DNA of 64,000 nucleotides from CAZFLM01 sp964519955 (GTDB taxonomy: Bacteria > Armatimonadota > Chthonomonadetes > Chthonomonadales > CAJBBX01), in NCBI GenBank assembly GCA_964519955.1, contig CAZFLM010000031.1, positions 8,445 to 72,444 of the forward strand, written 5' to 3'. The notes below the pieces were generated by a model. It searched no databases, was not told the DNA's origin, and saw only the letters and a program-made list of their open reading frames with translations. This document shows, one piece after another, positions 34,528 to 42,681 of the stretch. The position numbers and the translations under genes were made by a program. The first letter of the stretch is position 1; the number at the start of each line of letters is the position of its first letter.

Positions 34528-35004
34528 CTACGCCCCCAGCCACTCCGCCACCTGGCGCATGTGGTACCCGTCGTGGCTGACGAGCAGGACGATGAGCGCG
34601 TCGACCGTGAGCGGGCCGAGGCCGGGGCGCACGATCGTGCGCTCGAAGGCGTCCGGCTCGATCGAGGCGATGAGCGCGGCCAGGTCCTTGCGCCCCTCGG
34701 CGAAGCGCTCCACATTGGCGAGCGGGTCCGAGTGCGCGTAGTCGCGCTCTGCCGCGATCCGGCCCGGTTCGGTGTCCGGCATCTCCGGGGCGTCCTCGCG
34801 CAGCGCCAGCTCGAAGCGCTCCTGCCAGATGGCCTCCCAATCGGCCAGGTGCGCCGCGATCTCACGTAGCGAGAAGCGGTCCGGGTGCGGGCGCTTGTCC
34901 CACGTCGGGTCCTCGGCCGCGAGGTGCCGCGTCAGCGCACGCAGGACGACCGGTGAGGCGGTGAGGGCGTTCTGCACGTACTGGTGGACGAACGGTGGCT
35001 TCAT
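34528..35004 (-). CDS. DinB superfamily protein (copy 1)
   Basis: A 158-residue four-helix DinB/YfiT-type protein. Likely metal-binding His residues are in IAAHLADWE and VSHDGYHMRQV, and SDPLANVERFAEGR is a further conserved stretch. Such proteins act as thiol-dependent transferases or metal enzymes; substrate unknown. The start MKPPF at 35004 has AGGAGG 7 nt upstream, better than the ATG two codons earlier. It is about half identical by eye to the next gene upstream. Confidence 0.88.
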   Translation of the reverse strand: MKPPFVHQYVQNALTASPVVLRALTRHLAAEDPTWDKRPHPDRFSLREIAAHLADWEAIWQERFELALREDAPEMPDTEPGRIAAERDYAHSDPLANVERFAEGRKDLAALIASIEPDAFERTIVRPGLGPLTVDALIVLLVSHDGYHMRQVAEWLGA

Positions 35005-35050
35005 CCGCATTCCTCCTGTATCGACACCTCCCAGTACGGCCCCCGAACCG

Positions 35051-35530
35051 TCACTTCTCCCGCAGCCACTCCGCCACCTGGCGCAGGTGGTAGCCGTCGT
35101 GGCCCAGCATCAGCACGACCTGCGCGTCGATGGTCGCCCGCCCGATGCCCTCGCGCTGCGCCGCCCGGGCCCACGACTCGTCGGGCAGAGCGGCGACGAA
35201 CTCGACGATCTTCGCCCGGCCCTCGCGGAAGCGCGCCAGGTTGGCCACGGGGTCGCTGTGCGCGTAGTCGTGGTCGATCGCGACCTGGCCCTCGTCGTAG
35301 CCGGGCAGCGCGGGCTCGTCCTCATGCAGCGTGCGGGTCAGGCGCTCCAACCAGATCGGCTCCCAGTCGGCCAGGTGCGCCACCACCTCCCGCAACGTGA
35401 ACCGCGCCGGATCGGGCCGCGCGTCCCAGGTCTCTGCGTCGGCCGTCAGGTGGCCCAGGAGGGCGTCGAGCACGACCGGCGTCGCAGCGATGCCGTGCTG
35501 GATGTAGCGGTGTGCGAAGGGTGGCAGCAT
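35051..35530 (-). CDS. DinB superfamily protein (copy 2)
   Basis: A 159-residue paralogue of the gene at 34528-35004 with the same landmarks (VVAHLADWEPIW, YAHSDPVANLARFREGR, GHDGYHLRQVAEWL). AGGA lies 9 nt before the ATG. The gap to copy 1 is only 46 bp, so a tandem duplication within one transcript is likely. Family A repeats lie upstream. Confidence 0.88.
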   Translation of the reverse strand: MLPPFAHRYIQHGIAATPVVLDALLGHLTADAETWDARPDPARFTLREVVAHLADWEPIWLERLTRTLHEDEPALPGYDEGQVAIDHDYAHSDPVANLARFREGRAKIVEFVAALPDESWARAAQREGIGRATIDAQVVLMLGHDGYHLRQVAEWLREK

Positions 35531-35554
35531 GTTGGCGTTCCTCTCTGGGCGCAG

Positions 35555-35883
35555 CTCCGTGGTAGGATGGGCGTCCCTGCCCGTCCGGTAGGCGGCAGTG
35601 GCAGGATGGGCGTCCCTGCCCGTCCNNNNNNNNNNNNNNNNNNNNNNNNNNNNNNNNNNNNNNNNNNNNNNNNNNNNNNNNNNNNNNNNNNNNNNNNNNN
35701 NNNNNNNNNNNNNNNNNNNNNNNNNAGGCGGCAGTGGCAGGATGAGCGTCCCTGCCCGTCCGGCAGGCGGCAGTGGCAGGATGAGCGTCCCTGCCCGTCC
35801 GGCAGGCGGCAGTGGCAGGATGAGCGTCCCTGCCCGTCCAGTGGCAGTGGTGGGATGAGCGTCCCTGCCCGTCCAGCACATCC
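35555..35883. repeat. Tandem 39-bp hairpin array (family A, hairpin 2 only) with assembly gap
   Basis: On the right of the gap, units start at 35726, 35765 and 35804 (39-bp pitch), each holding GGATGAGC-gtccct-GCCCGTCC, and a fourth variant follows. On the left are two more with GGATGGGC. The array continues into the N-run, so its true length is unknown. It lies between the DinB and HAD genes, both on minus. Confidence 0.9.
35626..35725. other. Assembly gap (100 N)
   Basis: Exactly 100 N, the usual placeholder for a scaffold gap of unknown size, inside a tandem repeat. Confidence 0.99.
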
Positions 35884-35898
35884 CGCGTCAGGGGGATG

Positions 35899-36591
35899 CT
35901 AGCCCTTCCGCGTCGGCCTGGCGTACTCGGCGAGGCGCAGGTCCATCAGGCTCTCGATGCGCCGGTCAGCGTGGTCGAAGCAGAGCGCGCGGGTCATCTG
36001 GTTCGGCACGGCGATGCAGTAGAGCCCCGCCGCCTTGGCCGCCGCGACGCCGTTCGGTGAATCCTCCAGCGCGATCGCCTCGGCGGGACTCAGGTGCAGG
36101 GCTTCGAGCAGGCGAACGTACAGCTCGGGATCCGGCTTCGAGCGCAGCACGTCGTCGCGGCACATCAGCACGTCGAAGTGGGCGAAGAGCCCGAGTTGGT
36201 GCAGGAAGCCCTCGACCCACGAGTGCGTCGCGCTCGATGCGACGCCGACCGCGAGCCGCAGGATGCGCGCGTCCTGCAGCAGTTGGTCGACACCCGGCAT
36301 CGACTTCTCGCGTGCGACCAGCTCGGCGAACCGGCGCCTGCGGTCCGCGCTCACAGCCTCGCGATCGACGGCGCGGCCGAGCTGCGCCTCCAGGGCGTCG
36401 AGCGGGTCCCAGTGGAATTCGTCCGCGCCCCGCCCGATGCCCTCGGCCCACTCCTCGAACGGCAGCTCGGCGCCGTGCTGGGCGAAGACGGCCTGCCACG
36501 AGGCGTACTCCGCCGTCTCGGTGTCGAAGATCAGCCCGTCGAAGTCAAGCAGCACCGCCTTGATCAGCGGCCTGGTGATGTCGCTTGCCAC
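35899..36591 (-). CDS. HAD-family phosphatase, beta-phosphoglucomutase-like
   Basis: A 230-residue HAD subfamily IA protein. Motif I is LLDFDGLIFDTE (nucleophile Asp16, acid Asp18), motif II VASSATHSW, motif III Lys in RSKPDPELY and motif IV ALEDSPNG. A helical cap sits between residues 25 and 95. It is probably a small-metabolite phosphatase or sugar phosphomutase; substrate unknown. Start is GTG at 36591 with AGGAG 9 nt upstream. The Dabb gene is 24 bp upstream on the same strand. Confidence 0.92.
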   Translation of the reverse strand: MASDITRPLIKAVLLDFDGLIFDTETAEYASWQAVFAQHGAELPFEEWAEGIGRGADEFHWDPLDALEAQLGRAVDREAVSADRRRRFAELVAREKSMPGVDQLLQDARILRLAVGVASSATHSWVEGFLHQLGLFAHFDVLMCRDDVLRSKPDPELYVRLLEALHLSPAEAIALEDSPNGVAAAKAAGLYCIAVPNQMTRALCFDHADRRIESLMDLRLAEYARPTRKG

Positions 36592-36615
36592 TCCGTCGTG
36601 CTCCTTTCGAGCCTG

Positions 36616-36915
36616 CTACACCTCGTAGTCGACCGCGAGGACGCTCTCCATGATCGGCTGGATGTACTCCTTCACCACGCGCTGGTGAGCGGGGTGGGGG
36701 CCATAGGCTTCCAGCGTCGCCCGGTCCGGGAACCGCACGAGCAGCGCGACCTCATGCCCCTGCGAGCGCGGGCTGAAGTTGCGCCCGACCTCCAGCTCGG
36801 TGATGCCCGGGACCTCGCACTGCAGGCCCTCCAGCGCAGCGATGGCCTTCTCGATGGCGTCCTCGGTTGCGTCCGGCTTCCACTTGAACAGAACGATGTG
36901 GGTCACGTGTGCCAT
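36616..36915 (-). CDS. Dabb (stress-responsive alpha/beta-barrel) protein
   Basis: A 99-residue ferredoxin-like barrel: VTHIVLFKWKPDATEDAIEKA, then GITELEVGRNFSP, HEVALLVRFPDRATLEAYGPHPAHQRV, the typical Dabb pattern with a conserved His near the N-terminus. It dimerises; function is usually unknown. GAGGAG precedes the ATG. It is divergent from the M48 gene and cotranscribed with the HAD gene. Confidence 0.9.
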   Translation of the reverse strand: MAHVTHIVLFKWKPDATEDAIEKAIAALEGLQCEVPGITELEVGRNFSPRSQGHEVALLVRFPDRATLEAYGPHPAHQRVVKEYIQPIMESVLAVDYEV

Positions 36916-37085
36916 TGGGGTCTCCTCCTCGGGGCTCGCCGGGCGGCCTGCCGACCACCGGTCGTACAGACTGAGCGCGTGCCATCAGGTTACCGGATCG
37001 GCGGCCCATTCCGGGCGGCTTCACGCTTCGCCGGTGCGTAAGGTATCGTGAACGCAAGTCGTCTCCGGTGGAGGAGGGGCAGCCC

Positions 37086-37850
37086 ATGAGACTCGCTACA
37101 CGACCAATCCACGGCGCTCTATACGCGCTCATCGCAGTCGCCGCCGCTATGCCGGCGTCCGCCCAGCTCAACCTCATCAGCGAGCGCGAGGAGCTGCAGG
37201 CCGGGCGCGACGCGGACGCCAAGTTCCAGCGCCAGTACAAGGTGAGCAAGGACCCCGACCTGAACGGGATGGTCAAGCACCTTGGCGCCCGCCTGGCGAA
37301 GGTCTGCGAGCGGCCGAAGCTCGGCTGGACCTTCCGCGTGCTGGTGTCGAAGGAGGTCAACGCCTTCTCGGTGCCGGGCTACGTGTACGTCAACACCGGG
37401 CTCCTGAACGTGGTGGGCGACGATCAGGACGCGCTCGCCGGCGTCATCGCGCACGAGATCGGCCACACCACCGGGCGCCACGCGGTCAAGCAGATGGAGA
37501 AGTCGCTCGTCGGCGGCCTACTGGGATCGGTGCTGGCCGGACGGAGCCGATCGCGCGGACAGCTCGTCAACCTCACCGAGAACCTGGTGATGCTGGGCTA
37601 CAGCCGCGGCGACGAGAACGACGCCGACCGACGCGCCGTGCGGTACACCATGGCTGCGGGCTACGACCCGGAGGGCATCGTCCGCTTCTTCAAGAAGCTC
37701 AAGCAGAAGGAAGGCGGCTCCGGCGGCGGCATCGCCACGTACTTCCGCACCCACCCGGACACGGACGACCGCATCCGCCGCGTCGAGGCTGCCATCGCCG
37801 CCGGCAAGGAGCCCAAGTCGAAGGGCGGCGGGAATGGCGACAGGCCGTAG
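37086..37850 (+). CDS. Periplasmic/secreted M48 family metalloprotease
   Basis: A 254-residue zinc endopeptidase of the BepA/LoiP kind. Signal peptide residues 1-26 (ALIAVAAAMPASAQ). Zinc ligands are His123 and His127 in IAHEIGHTTG and Glu177 in GDENDADRRAV; VNAFSVPGYVYVNTGLL is the conserved substrate-side strand. It probably degrades misfolded envelope proteins. GGAGGAGG precedes the ATG. It is the first of four consecutive plus-strand genes. Confidence 0.92.
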   Translation: MRLATRPIHGALYALIAVAAAMPASAQLNLISEREELQAGRDADAKFQRQYKVSKDPDLNGMVKHLGARLAKVCERPKLGWTFRVLVSKEVNAFSVPGYVYVNTGLLNVVGDDQDALAGVIAHEIGHTTGRHAVKQMEKSLVGGLLGSVLAGRSRSRGQLVNLTENLVMLGYSRGDENDADRRAVRYTMAAGYDPEGIVRFFKKLKQKEGGSGGGIATYFRTHPDTDDRIRRVEAAIAAGKEPKSKGGGNGDRP

Positions 37851-37886
37851 GACCCGCTCGGCGCGGCTGGTCCTCAGGAGTGCGCG

Positions 37887-39449
37887 GTGTTCGATCTGAT
37901 CGTGCGGAACGCAGTCGTCGTCGATGGTACCGGCGCTCCTCGTCGACGCGCTGACGTGGCGGTCGAGGGCGGCTGCGTGCGGCAGGTCGGCTCGCTCCCG
38001 CCGGACGCCCAGGCGGCGGAGGTCGTCGATGCTGCCGGCATGGTCCTCTCGCCGGGCTTCGTCGATCTGCACACCCATTCCGACATCGCGCTGCTGGCCC
38101 GCCGAGAGCATCTGCCCGCCGTGATGCAGGGCGTCACGACGGAAGCCTTCACGAACTGCGGCGTCGGGTTCGCCCCCGCCAGCGACGCCTCCCTCGCCGT
38201 GCTGCGTCCGCTGCTGATGGCGCTCTTCGGTGCGGACGACGGCGTCGACTGGAGCTTCCGCTCGGTGGCCGATCTACTGGCGGCGTACGAGCGCGTCGGC
38301 ACTGCCGTGAACGTGGCCTACCTCATCCCGCACGGCGCCGTGCGCGTCATGGCGATGGGTACCGCGCCGCGCGCGGCCACCGACGCACAGCGGGCGCAGA
38401 TGGTCGCACTGGTGCGCGAGGGAGTTGAGCAGGGCGCGCGCGGCCTCTCCACCGGGCCCTGGTATCCGCCGATGGACCATGCTGATCGCCGGGAGTTGGT
38501 CGAGCTGTGCCGGGCCGCGGGCTTCTTCGCCATTCACCAGCGCGACTACAACGAGCGGCTCTTCGAGGCGACCGACGAAGCCCTGGAGATCGCCGACGAG
38601 GCCGGCATTCCGGTCCAGCTCTCTCACCTGCAGATGGGCACGCGGGCCAACGCCGGCCGGGCGGCGGAGCTGGTCGAGCACATCGCGGCGGCTCGGGCGC
38701 GCGGCATCGACGTGGCCTGGGACAGCTATCCCTACACCGCCGGCAGCACGATGATCCAGGCGATGCTGCCGCAGTGGGCCAACGCGGGTGGGCCGGATGC
38801 CCTGCGCGAACGCCTCCTGCGGGACGACGACCGCGCGCGCATCGAGGCGGACCTGGCCGTCTGCGGCCGCGACTGGGACCGCACGCTGCTGATCGGCGTC
38901 GAAGACCCGCGCAACCGCGCGATCGAGGGGCACTCGTTCACCGAGTGCGCCCGTGCCCGCGGCATGCCCGTGCCGCAGTTCATCGCCGCCGTGCTCATCG
39001 AGGAGGACCTCCGCCCCTGCTACGTGGGGCACCATACGGAGGAGGAGGACCTGGAGGTCATCCTGCGCCACGAGCTGCAGATGGTCGCCAGCGACGGCCT
39101 CCACCTGCCCGGCATGACCCATCCGCGGCTGCGGGGCTGCTTCCCGCGTGTGCTGGCGCGGTACGTGCGCGAGCGCGGCGTGCTGACGCTGGAGGAGGCT
39201 GTCCGCAAGATGACCTCCGCGCCGGCGGCCCGGCTCAACCTGAAGGATCGCGGCGTGCTGCGCGAGGGGGCGTGGGCCGATATGGTGCTCTTCGATCCGG
39301 ACACGGTGCGCGATACCGCGACGTACACCGACCCATTCGGCTATCCTGAAGGCATCTCAGACGTGTGGGTGAATGGGACGGCGGTGAAGCGGCATGGGGA
39401 GCGCACGGCTGCGCTGCCCGGGCGAGTGCTGAGGAAGGGGTGCGACTAG
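37887..39449 (+). CDS. N-acyl-D-amino-acid deacylase (amidohydrolase)
   Basis: A 520-residue D-aminoacylase family enzyme. The metal site is His62-Thr-His64-Ser-Asp in GFVDLHTHSD. Cys92 (EAFTNCGVGFAP) matches the metal-bridging Cys of the family, GLSTGPWYPP and VQLSHLQMG carry further ligands, and the late Asp is in MVASDGLHLPG. It releases D-amino acids from N-acylated forms and may be used in cell-wall or antibiotic salvage. Start GTG at 37887 with AGGAG 6 nt upstream. It ends one base before the next gene. Confidence 0.9.
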   Translation: MFDLIVRNAVVVDGTGAPRRRADVAVEGGCVRQVGSLPPDAQAAEVVDAAGMVLSPGFVDLHTHSDIALLARREHLPAVMQGVTTEAFTNCGVGFAPASDASLAVLRPLLMALFGADDGVDWSFRSVADLLAAYERVGTAVNVAYLIPHGAVRVMAMGTAPRAATDAQRAQMVALVREGVEQGARGLSTGPWYPPMDHADRRELVELCRAAGFFAIHQRDYNERLFEATDEALEIADEAGIPVQLSHLQMGTRANAGRAAELVEHIAAARARGIDVAWDSYPYTAGSTMIQAMLPQWANAGGPDALRERLLRDDDRARIEADLAVCGRDWDRTLLIGVEDPRNRAIEGHSFTECARARGMPVPQFIAAVLIEEDLRPCYVGHHTEEEDLEVILRHELQMVASDGLHLPGMTHPRLRGCFPRVLARYVRERGVLTLEEAVRKMTSAPAARLNLKDRGVLREGAWADMVLFDPDTVRDTATYTDPFGYPEGISDVWVNGTAVKRHGERTAALPGRVLRKGCD

Positions 39450-39450
39450 C

Positions 39451-40509
39451 ATGAAGAGCATCGTCTTGGCGTTCTCAATCGGCGTCGGCGTCCTCGGCGC
39501 GGGAACGCCGGCCAGTCTGGGCCAGGCCGCTGCGCAGAAGCCCATCGTCTCCATCAGCCCCATGCCGAAGAAGGACGCCACGCGCGCGGACCTCGTCAAG
39601 ATGATCATGGAGCTGCGCAACCTGGGTGTCCGCGGGGTCTATGTCAGCCACAAGTGGAGCGATCTGGAGCCCGCCGAGGGCAAGCGCGACGTGAAGAAGG
39701 CCCTCGAGGACATCCGTGGGCTCAACATGCTCGGGTTTTCGGTCCTGCTGACGATCCAGACGCTCGACACGAACAACCGTACGCTGCCGCCAGACCTGAT
39801 GCGCGAGCCGTTCGACTCGCCGAAGATGCGCGCGCGCTTCGCCGAGCTGCTCAAGGACCTGGCTGCCGCGATGCCGGCGAACGTGCGGTGGGTGAGCCTG
39901 GGCAACGAGGTCGACATCTACCTGGCGGAGCATCGCTCCGAGCTGGAGCCGTACGCGAGCTTCGTCGAGGAGGGGCGCTCCGTCCTGCGCGGCGCGGGCC
40001 TCAAGGCGGCCGTCGGCGTGACGACGACGTTCGGCGGAGTGACGCAGCACCGCGACCTCGTCGACCGGCTGAACCGCGGCATGGACTTTGTGCCGATGAC
40101 CTACTACCCGCTCGACGCCGGCTTCGCGGTTCGCCCCGCGAGCGACGTAGGGCCGGACCTCGACAAGATGGCGCAGGCGGCCGGGAAGAAGCCCTGGATC
40201 CTGCAGGAAGCCGGCTACCCGGCCGCGCCCCTGCTCGGCAGCTCGGAGGACAAGCAGGCGGCCTTCGTCGATGCCCTCTTCGACGCCGCCGCGAAGCACG
40301 CCGGATCCCTGCTGATGGTGAACGTGTTCCTGCTGCACGACTTCGGCGATGCCCTTGTCGACGAGTTCCTCAAGTACTACCGCATCCCGGACGCCCGCTT
40401 CCGCGCCTACCTGGCGACGCTGGGCCTGAAGCAGGCCGACGGGACGCCGCGTAAGGCGTGGGCCGCGTTCTCGGCGCGAACGAAGGCGTGGGGAGAGGCG
40501 GCCAAGTGA
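39451..40509 (+). CDS. Secreted clan GH-A type glycosidase-like protein
   Basis: A 352-residue exported TIM-barrel protein. Signal peptide residues 1-24. The clan GH-A pair is visible: acid/base Glu153 after Asn in VSLGNEVDIY and nucleophile Glu253 in WILQEAGYP, at the ends of strands 4 and 7. This fits GH5, GH53 or GH113-like enzymes; the exact family and substrate are unclear. A start one base after the preceding stop and a GTGA overlap with the following gene show an operon. Confidence 0.8.
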   Translation: MKSIVLAFSIGVGVLGAGTPASLGQAAAQKPIVSISPMPKKDATRADLVKMIMELRNLGVRGVYVSHKWSDLEPAEGKRDVKKALEDIRGLNMLGFSVLLTIQTLDTNNRTLPPDLMREPFDSPKMRARFAELLKDLAAAMPANVRWVSLGNEVDIYLAEHRSELEPYASFVEEGRSVLRGAGLKAAVGVTTTFGGVTQHRDLVDRLNRGMDFVPMTYYPLDAGFAVRPASDVGPDLDKMAQAAGKKPWILQEAGYPAAPLLGSSEDKQAAFVDALFDAAAKHAGSLLMVNVFLLHDFGDALVDEFLKYYRIPDARFRAYLATLGLKQADGTPRKAWAAFSARTKAWGEAAK

Positions 40510-42650
40510 TCCTCCGCCCGCCCGGACGACTGGGTCGAATGCTGCTGCTGGTGCTGCCGATCTGGGCGCTGGCGGCCGGCGGCGTTCTCGGGCAGAGCCT
40601 CAAGGGCATGGAGCTGTCTGGGGACTCGCTCCAACGTGGCCCGTACGGCCCCAGGCTGACCATCCTGGCGGTGCCCGGCCTGCGCGCCTCCGACCTCACT
40701 TCTCCGTCCGTCCCGCTCCTCCAGTCCCTGGCGCAGTCGAGCGCGGTGGGCTGGATGAACTGCCGCGTAGCGCGCGCCGCCTCCCGCGATCAGGAGGGCG
40801 AGGCCGCCGCCTGGGTGACGCTCGGGGCCGGAGCGAGAGCCGCCGCCCCGCCGGACCTGCGCATCACTGGCGCCGACTCTCTGCCCGCGGCGGTCCGGCG
40901 CATCCGGGCCACGAACGCGGGCCTGGATCACGAAGTCACGCTCGGCCTGCTCGCGAAGGTCGTGCGCCGGGCGGGCCTAAAGACGTACGCGATCGGCGAC
41001 GAGGACGCGCTGCAGCCCGACCGCGGCGCCTGGCTGATGCTGGCCGATTCCGCCGGCGCGATCGATGCGCCCGTCGACCTGGCCACCTCCACGAAGGCGC
41101 ACGTGCCGCTGGAGCCGTACGGACGCCTGACCCCGGCCACGGTGCTCCCGGGCGACCAGGGCACGGTGTCGCTACTCGTCTTCGGCGACCTGGCACGCGT
41201 GAACCAATACGAGCCGCTGTGCACCCCCGATGCCGCCGCCGGAATGCGCGAGCGTGCGCTGGGTCGCCTCGATGGCATCCTGAAGGCCCTGGTGATGTAC
41301 GGCGAGGGGCACCCGTCCCTCATCCTGCTCTCGCCTGCCTCCGGGGCTGAGGACGAGCGAACCGACCGGCTGGCTCCGATCCTCATCAGCGCGCCGCGCT
41401 TCACGCAAGGCCTGGTGACCTCCGGCTCCACCCGCACCCCCGGCCTCATCGCCAACACCGACGTGCTGCCCACCATCGCCGCGATGCTCGGGGTGAAGCC
41501 GCCCGCGGGCCTCGTGGGGCGCGCCGCGACCTCCACGGGCAAGCCGGCCGACGTCCGGGCGTGGCGCGGCCTCCACGATGGCTGGGTGGCCCGCGCGCGG
41601 GTGCAGGCGCTCATCGGCGGCCTGCCGGTCGTCCAGGCCGTGCTGCTGGCGCTTTCCGTCATTGGGTGGTGGCGGCGTACCGACCGCTGGCGGCGCGTGG
41701 CTCAGGGCTGCGCGGGTGTTGTGCTCGCACTGCCCGCCATCGGCCTGCTCGCGCCGGTCCTGGGCGTCGCCTCCGTGCCGGGCTCGGTGCTGGCGCTGCT
41801 CGCGGCGTGCGCCATCGCCGGTGGGCTGTGCGCCTGGTCGGACCGCGGCGCGCGCATCGTGCTCGTTGGCGGCGTCGCGCTGGCGCTCGGCGGGTGCCTG
41901 GTCAGCCTGGTCGGCCGCACGCGGTGGCTGGACGGTGCGTGGATGGGCTTCAGTGTGATGGAGGGCGCGCGCTACTACGGCGTCGGGAACGAGTACGCCG
42001 CCGTGCTGGGCGCTTGCCTTCTGGTTGCGCTGGCCTCCGCAACGCGAGCCAACGGACGCGTCGCACTCTCGATCGCCACGGCGGTGGTCGTCGTCGGTCT
42101 GGTGGGCGCGGCCATCGTCGGGTGGTCCGGGATGGGCGCGAACGCGGGCGGCGCCGCTGGCCTGGCGCTCGGCGCGGCCGTCCTCGGTGTGGCGCTCCGC
42201 CGCGACCGGGTCCGCGCGCGCGACGTGGCCCTGGCGGCGGGCGAGGTGGTGGGCATGCTGGTGCTGGCCCTCGTCGCCGACCTGCTGCGCTCGCCCGCGG
42301 ACCAGAGCCACATCGCGCGTGCCCTTGTCGCGACGGATGGCCCCCTGCAGATCGCGGTGCGGAAGGGCTCGATGAACCTGTGGCTCCTCTTCCACAGCCC
42401 GTGGACGCCGCTCCTGGCGATCGGGCTGGCGGGCTTCGCGGCCCTCGGCTGGCAGGGCGTGCGGGAGCGCGACCCGCGCGCCTGGTGGGCTGCGCGCGCG
42501 TCCATCTTCTGGCTGGCGGCGGGCCTGTTTGTGCTGAACGACAGCGGCGTGGTCGCCGCGGCGGAGTGCCTGGGCGTTGGTGCGGCAGCCCTCGGGCTGT
42601 GGGCGGCGGTCCCTCGACTTGACACGGACGGACCCGTTTCCGTAAACTAA
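40506..42650 (+). CDS. Alkaline-phosphatase-fold domain fused to a polytopic membrane domain
   Basis: A 714-residue protein. After an N-terminal signal anchor comes an extracytoplasmic domain of about 340 residues (LTILAVPGLRASDLTSPSVP, PSLILLSPAS, TDRLAPILISAPRF, IANTDVLPTIAAMLG) that follows the order of sulfatase/phosphatase-fold proteins but lacks obvious metal-binding clusters. About ten to twelve membrane helices follow, including VMEGARYYGVGNEYAAVLGA. The GTG at 40506 overlaps the glycosidase stop (GTGA); an ATG at 40539 is the alternative. Role unknown; hrcA follows from its own promoter. Confidence 0.7.
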   Translation: MILRPPGRLGRMLLLVLPIWALAAGGVLGQSLKGMELSGDSLQRGPYGPRLTILAVPGLRASDLTSPSVPLLQSLAQSSAVGWMNCRVARAASRDQEGEAAAWVTLGAGARAAAPPDLRITGADSLPAAVRRIRATNAGLDHEVTLGLLAKVVRRAGLKTYAIGDEDALQPDRGAWLMLADSAGAIDAPVDLATSTKAHVPLEPYGRLTPATVLPGDQGTVSLLVFGDLARVNQYEPLCTPDAAAGMRERALGRLDGILKALVMYGEGHPSLILLSPASGAEDERTDRLAPILISAPRFTQGLVTSGSTRTPGLIANTDVLPTIAAMLGVKPPAGLVGRAATSTGKPADVRAWRGLHDGWVARARVQALIGGLPVVQAVLLALSVIGWWRRTDRWRRVAQGCAGVVLALPAIGLLAPVLGVASVPGSVLALLAACAIAGGLCAWSDRGARIVLVGGVALALGGCLVSLVGRTRWLDGAWMGFSVMEGARYYGVGNEYAAVLGACLLVALASATRANGRVALSIATAVVVVGLVGAAIVGWSGMGANAGGAAGLALGAAVLGVALRRDRVRARDVALAAGEVVGMLVLALVADLLRSPADQSHIARALVATDGPLQIAVRKGSMNLWLLFHSPWTPLLAIGLAGFAALGWQGVRERDPRAWWAARASIFWLAAGLFVLNDSGVVAAAECLGVGAAALGLWAAVPRLDTDGPVSVN
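42619..42648 (+). promoter_or_regulatory. Promoter for hrcA
   Basis: TTGACA at 42619-42624 and TAAACT at 42643-42648, 18-nt spacer, inside the end of the preceding gene. No CIRCE element (TTAGCACTC-N9-GAGTGCTAA) is seen near it. Confidence 0.72.
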
Positions 42651-42681
42651 CGTCGATGGATTCCGATCCGTGGAGATCTCT

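Noticed and set aside
35555..35883. CRISPR-like regular array
   Set aside because: The 39-bp units are directly tandem with no unique spacers, and no cas genes are nearby.
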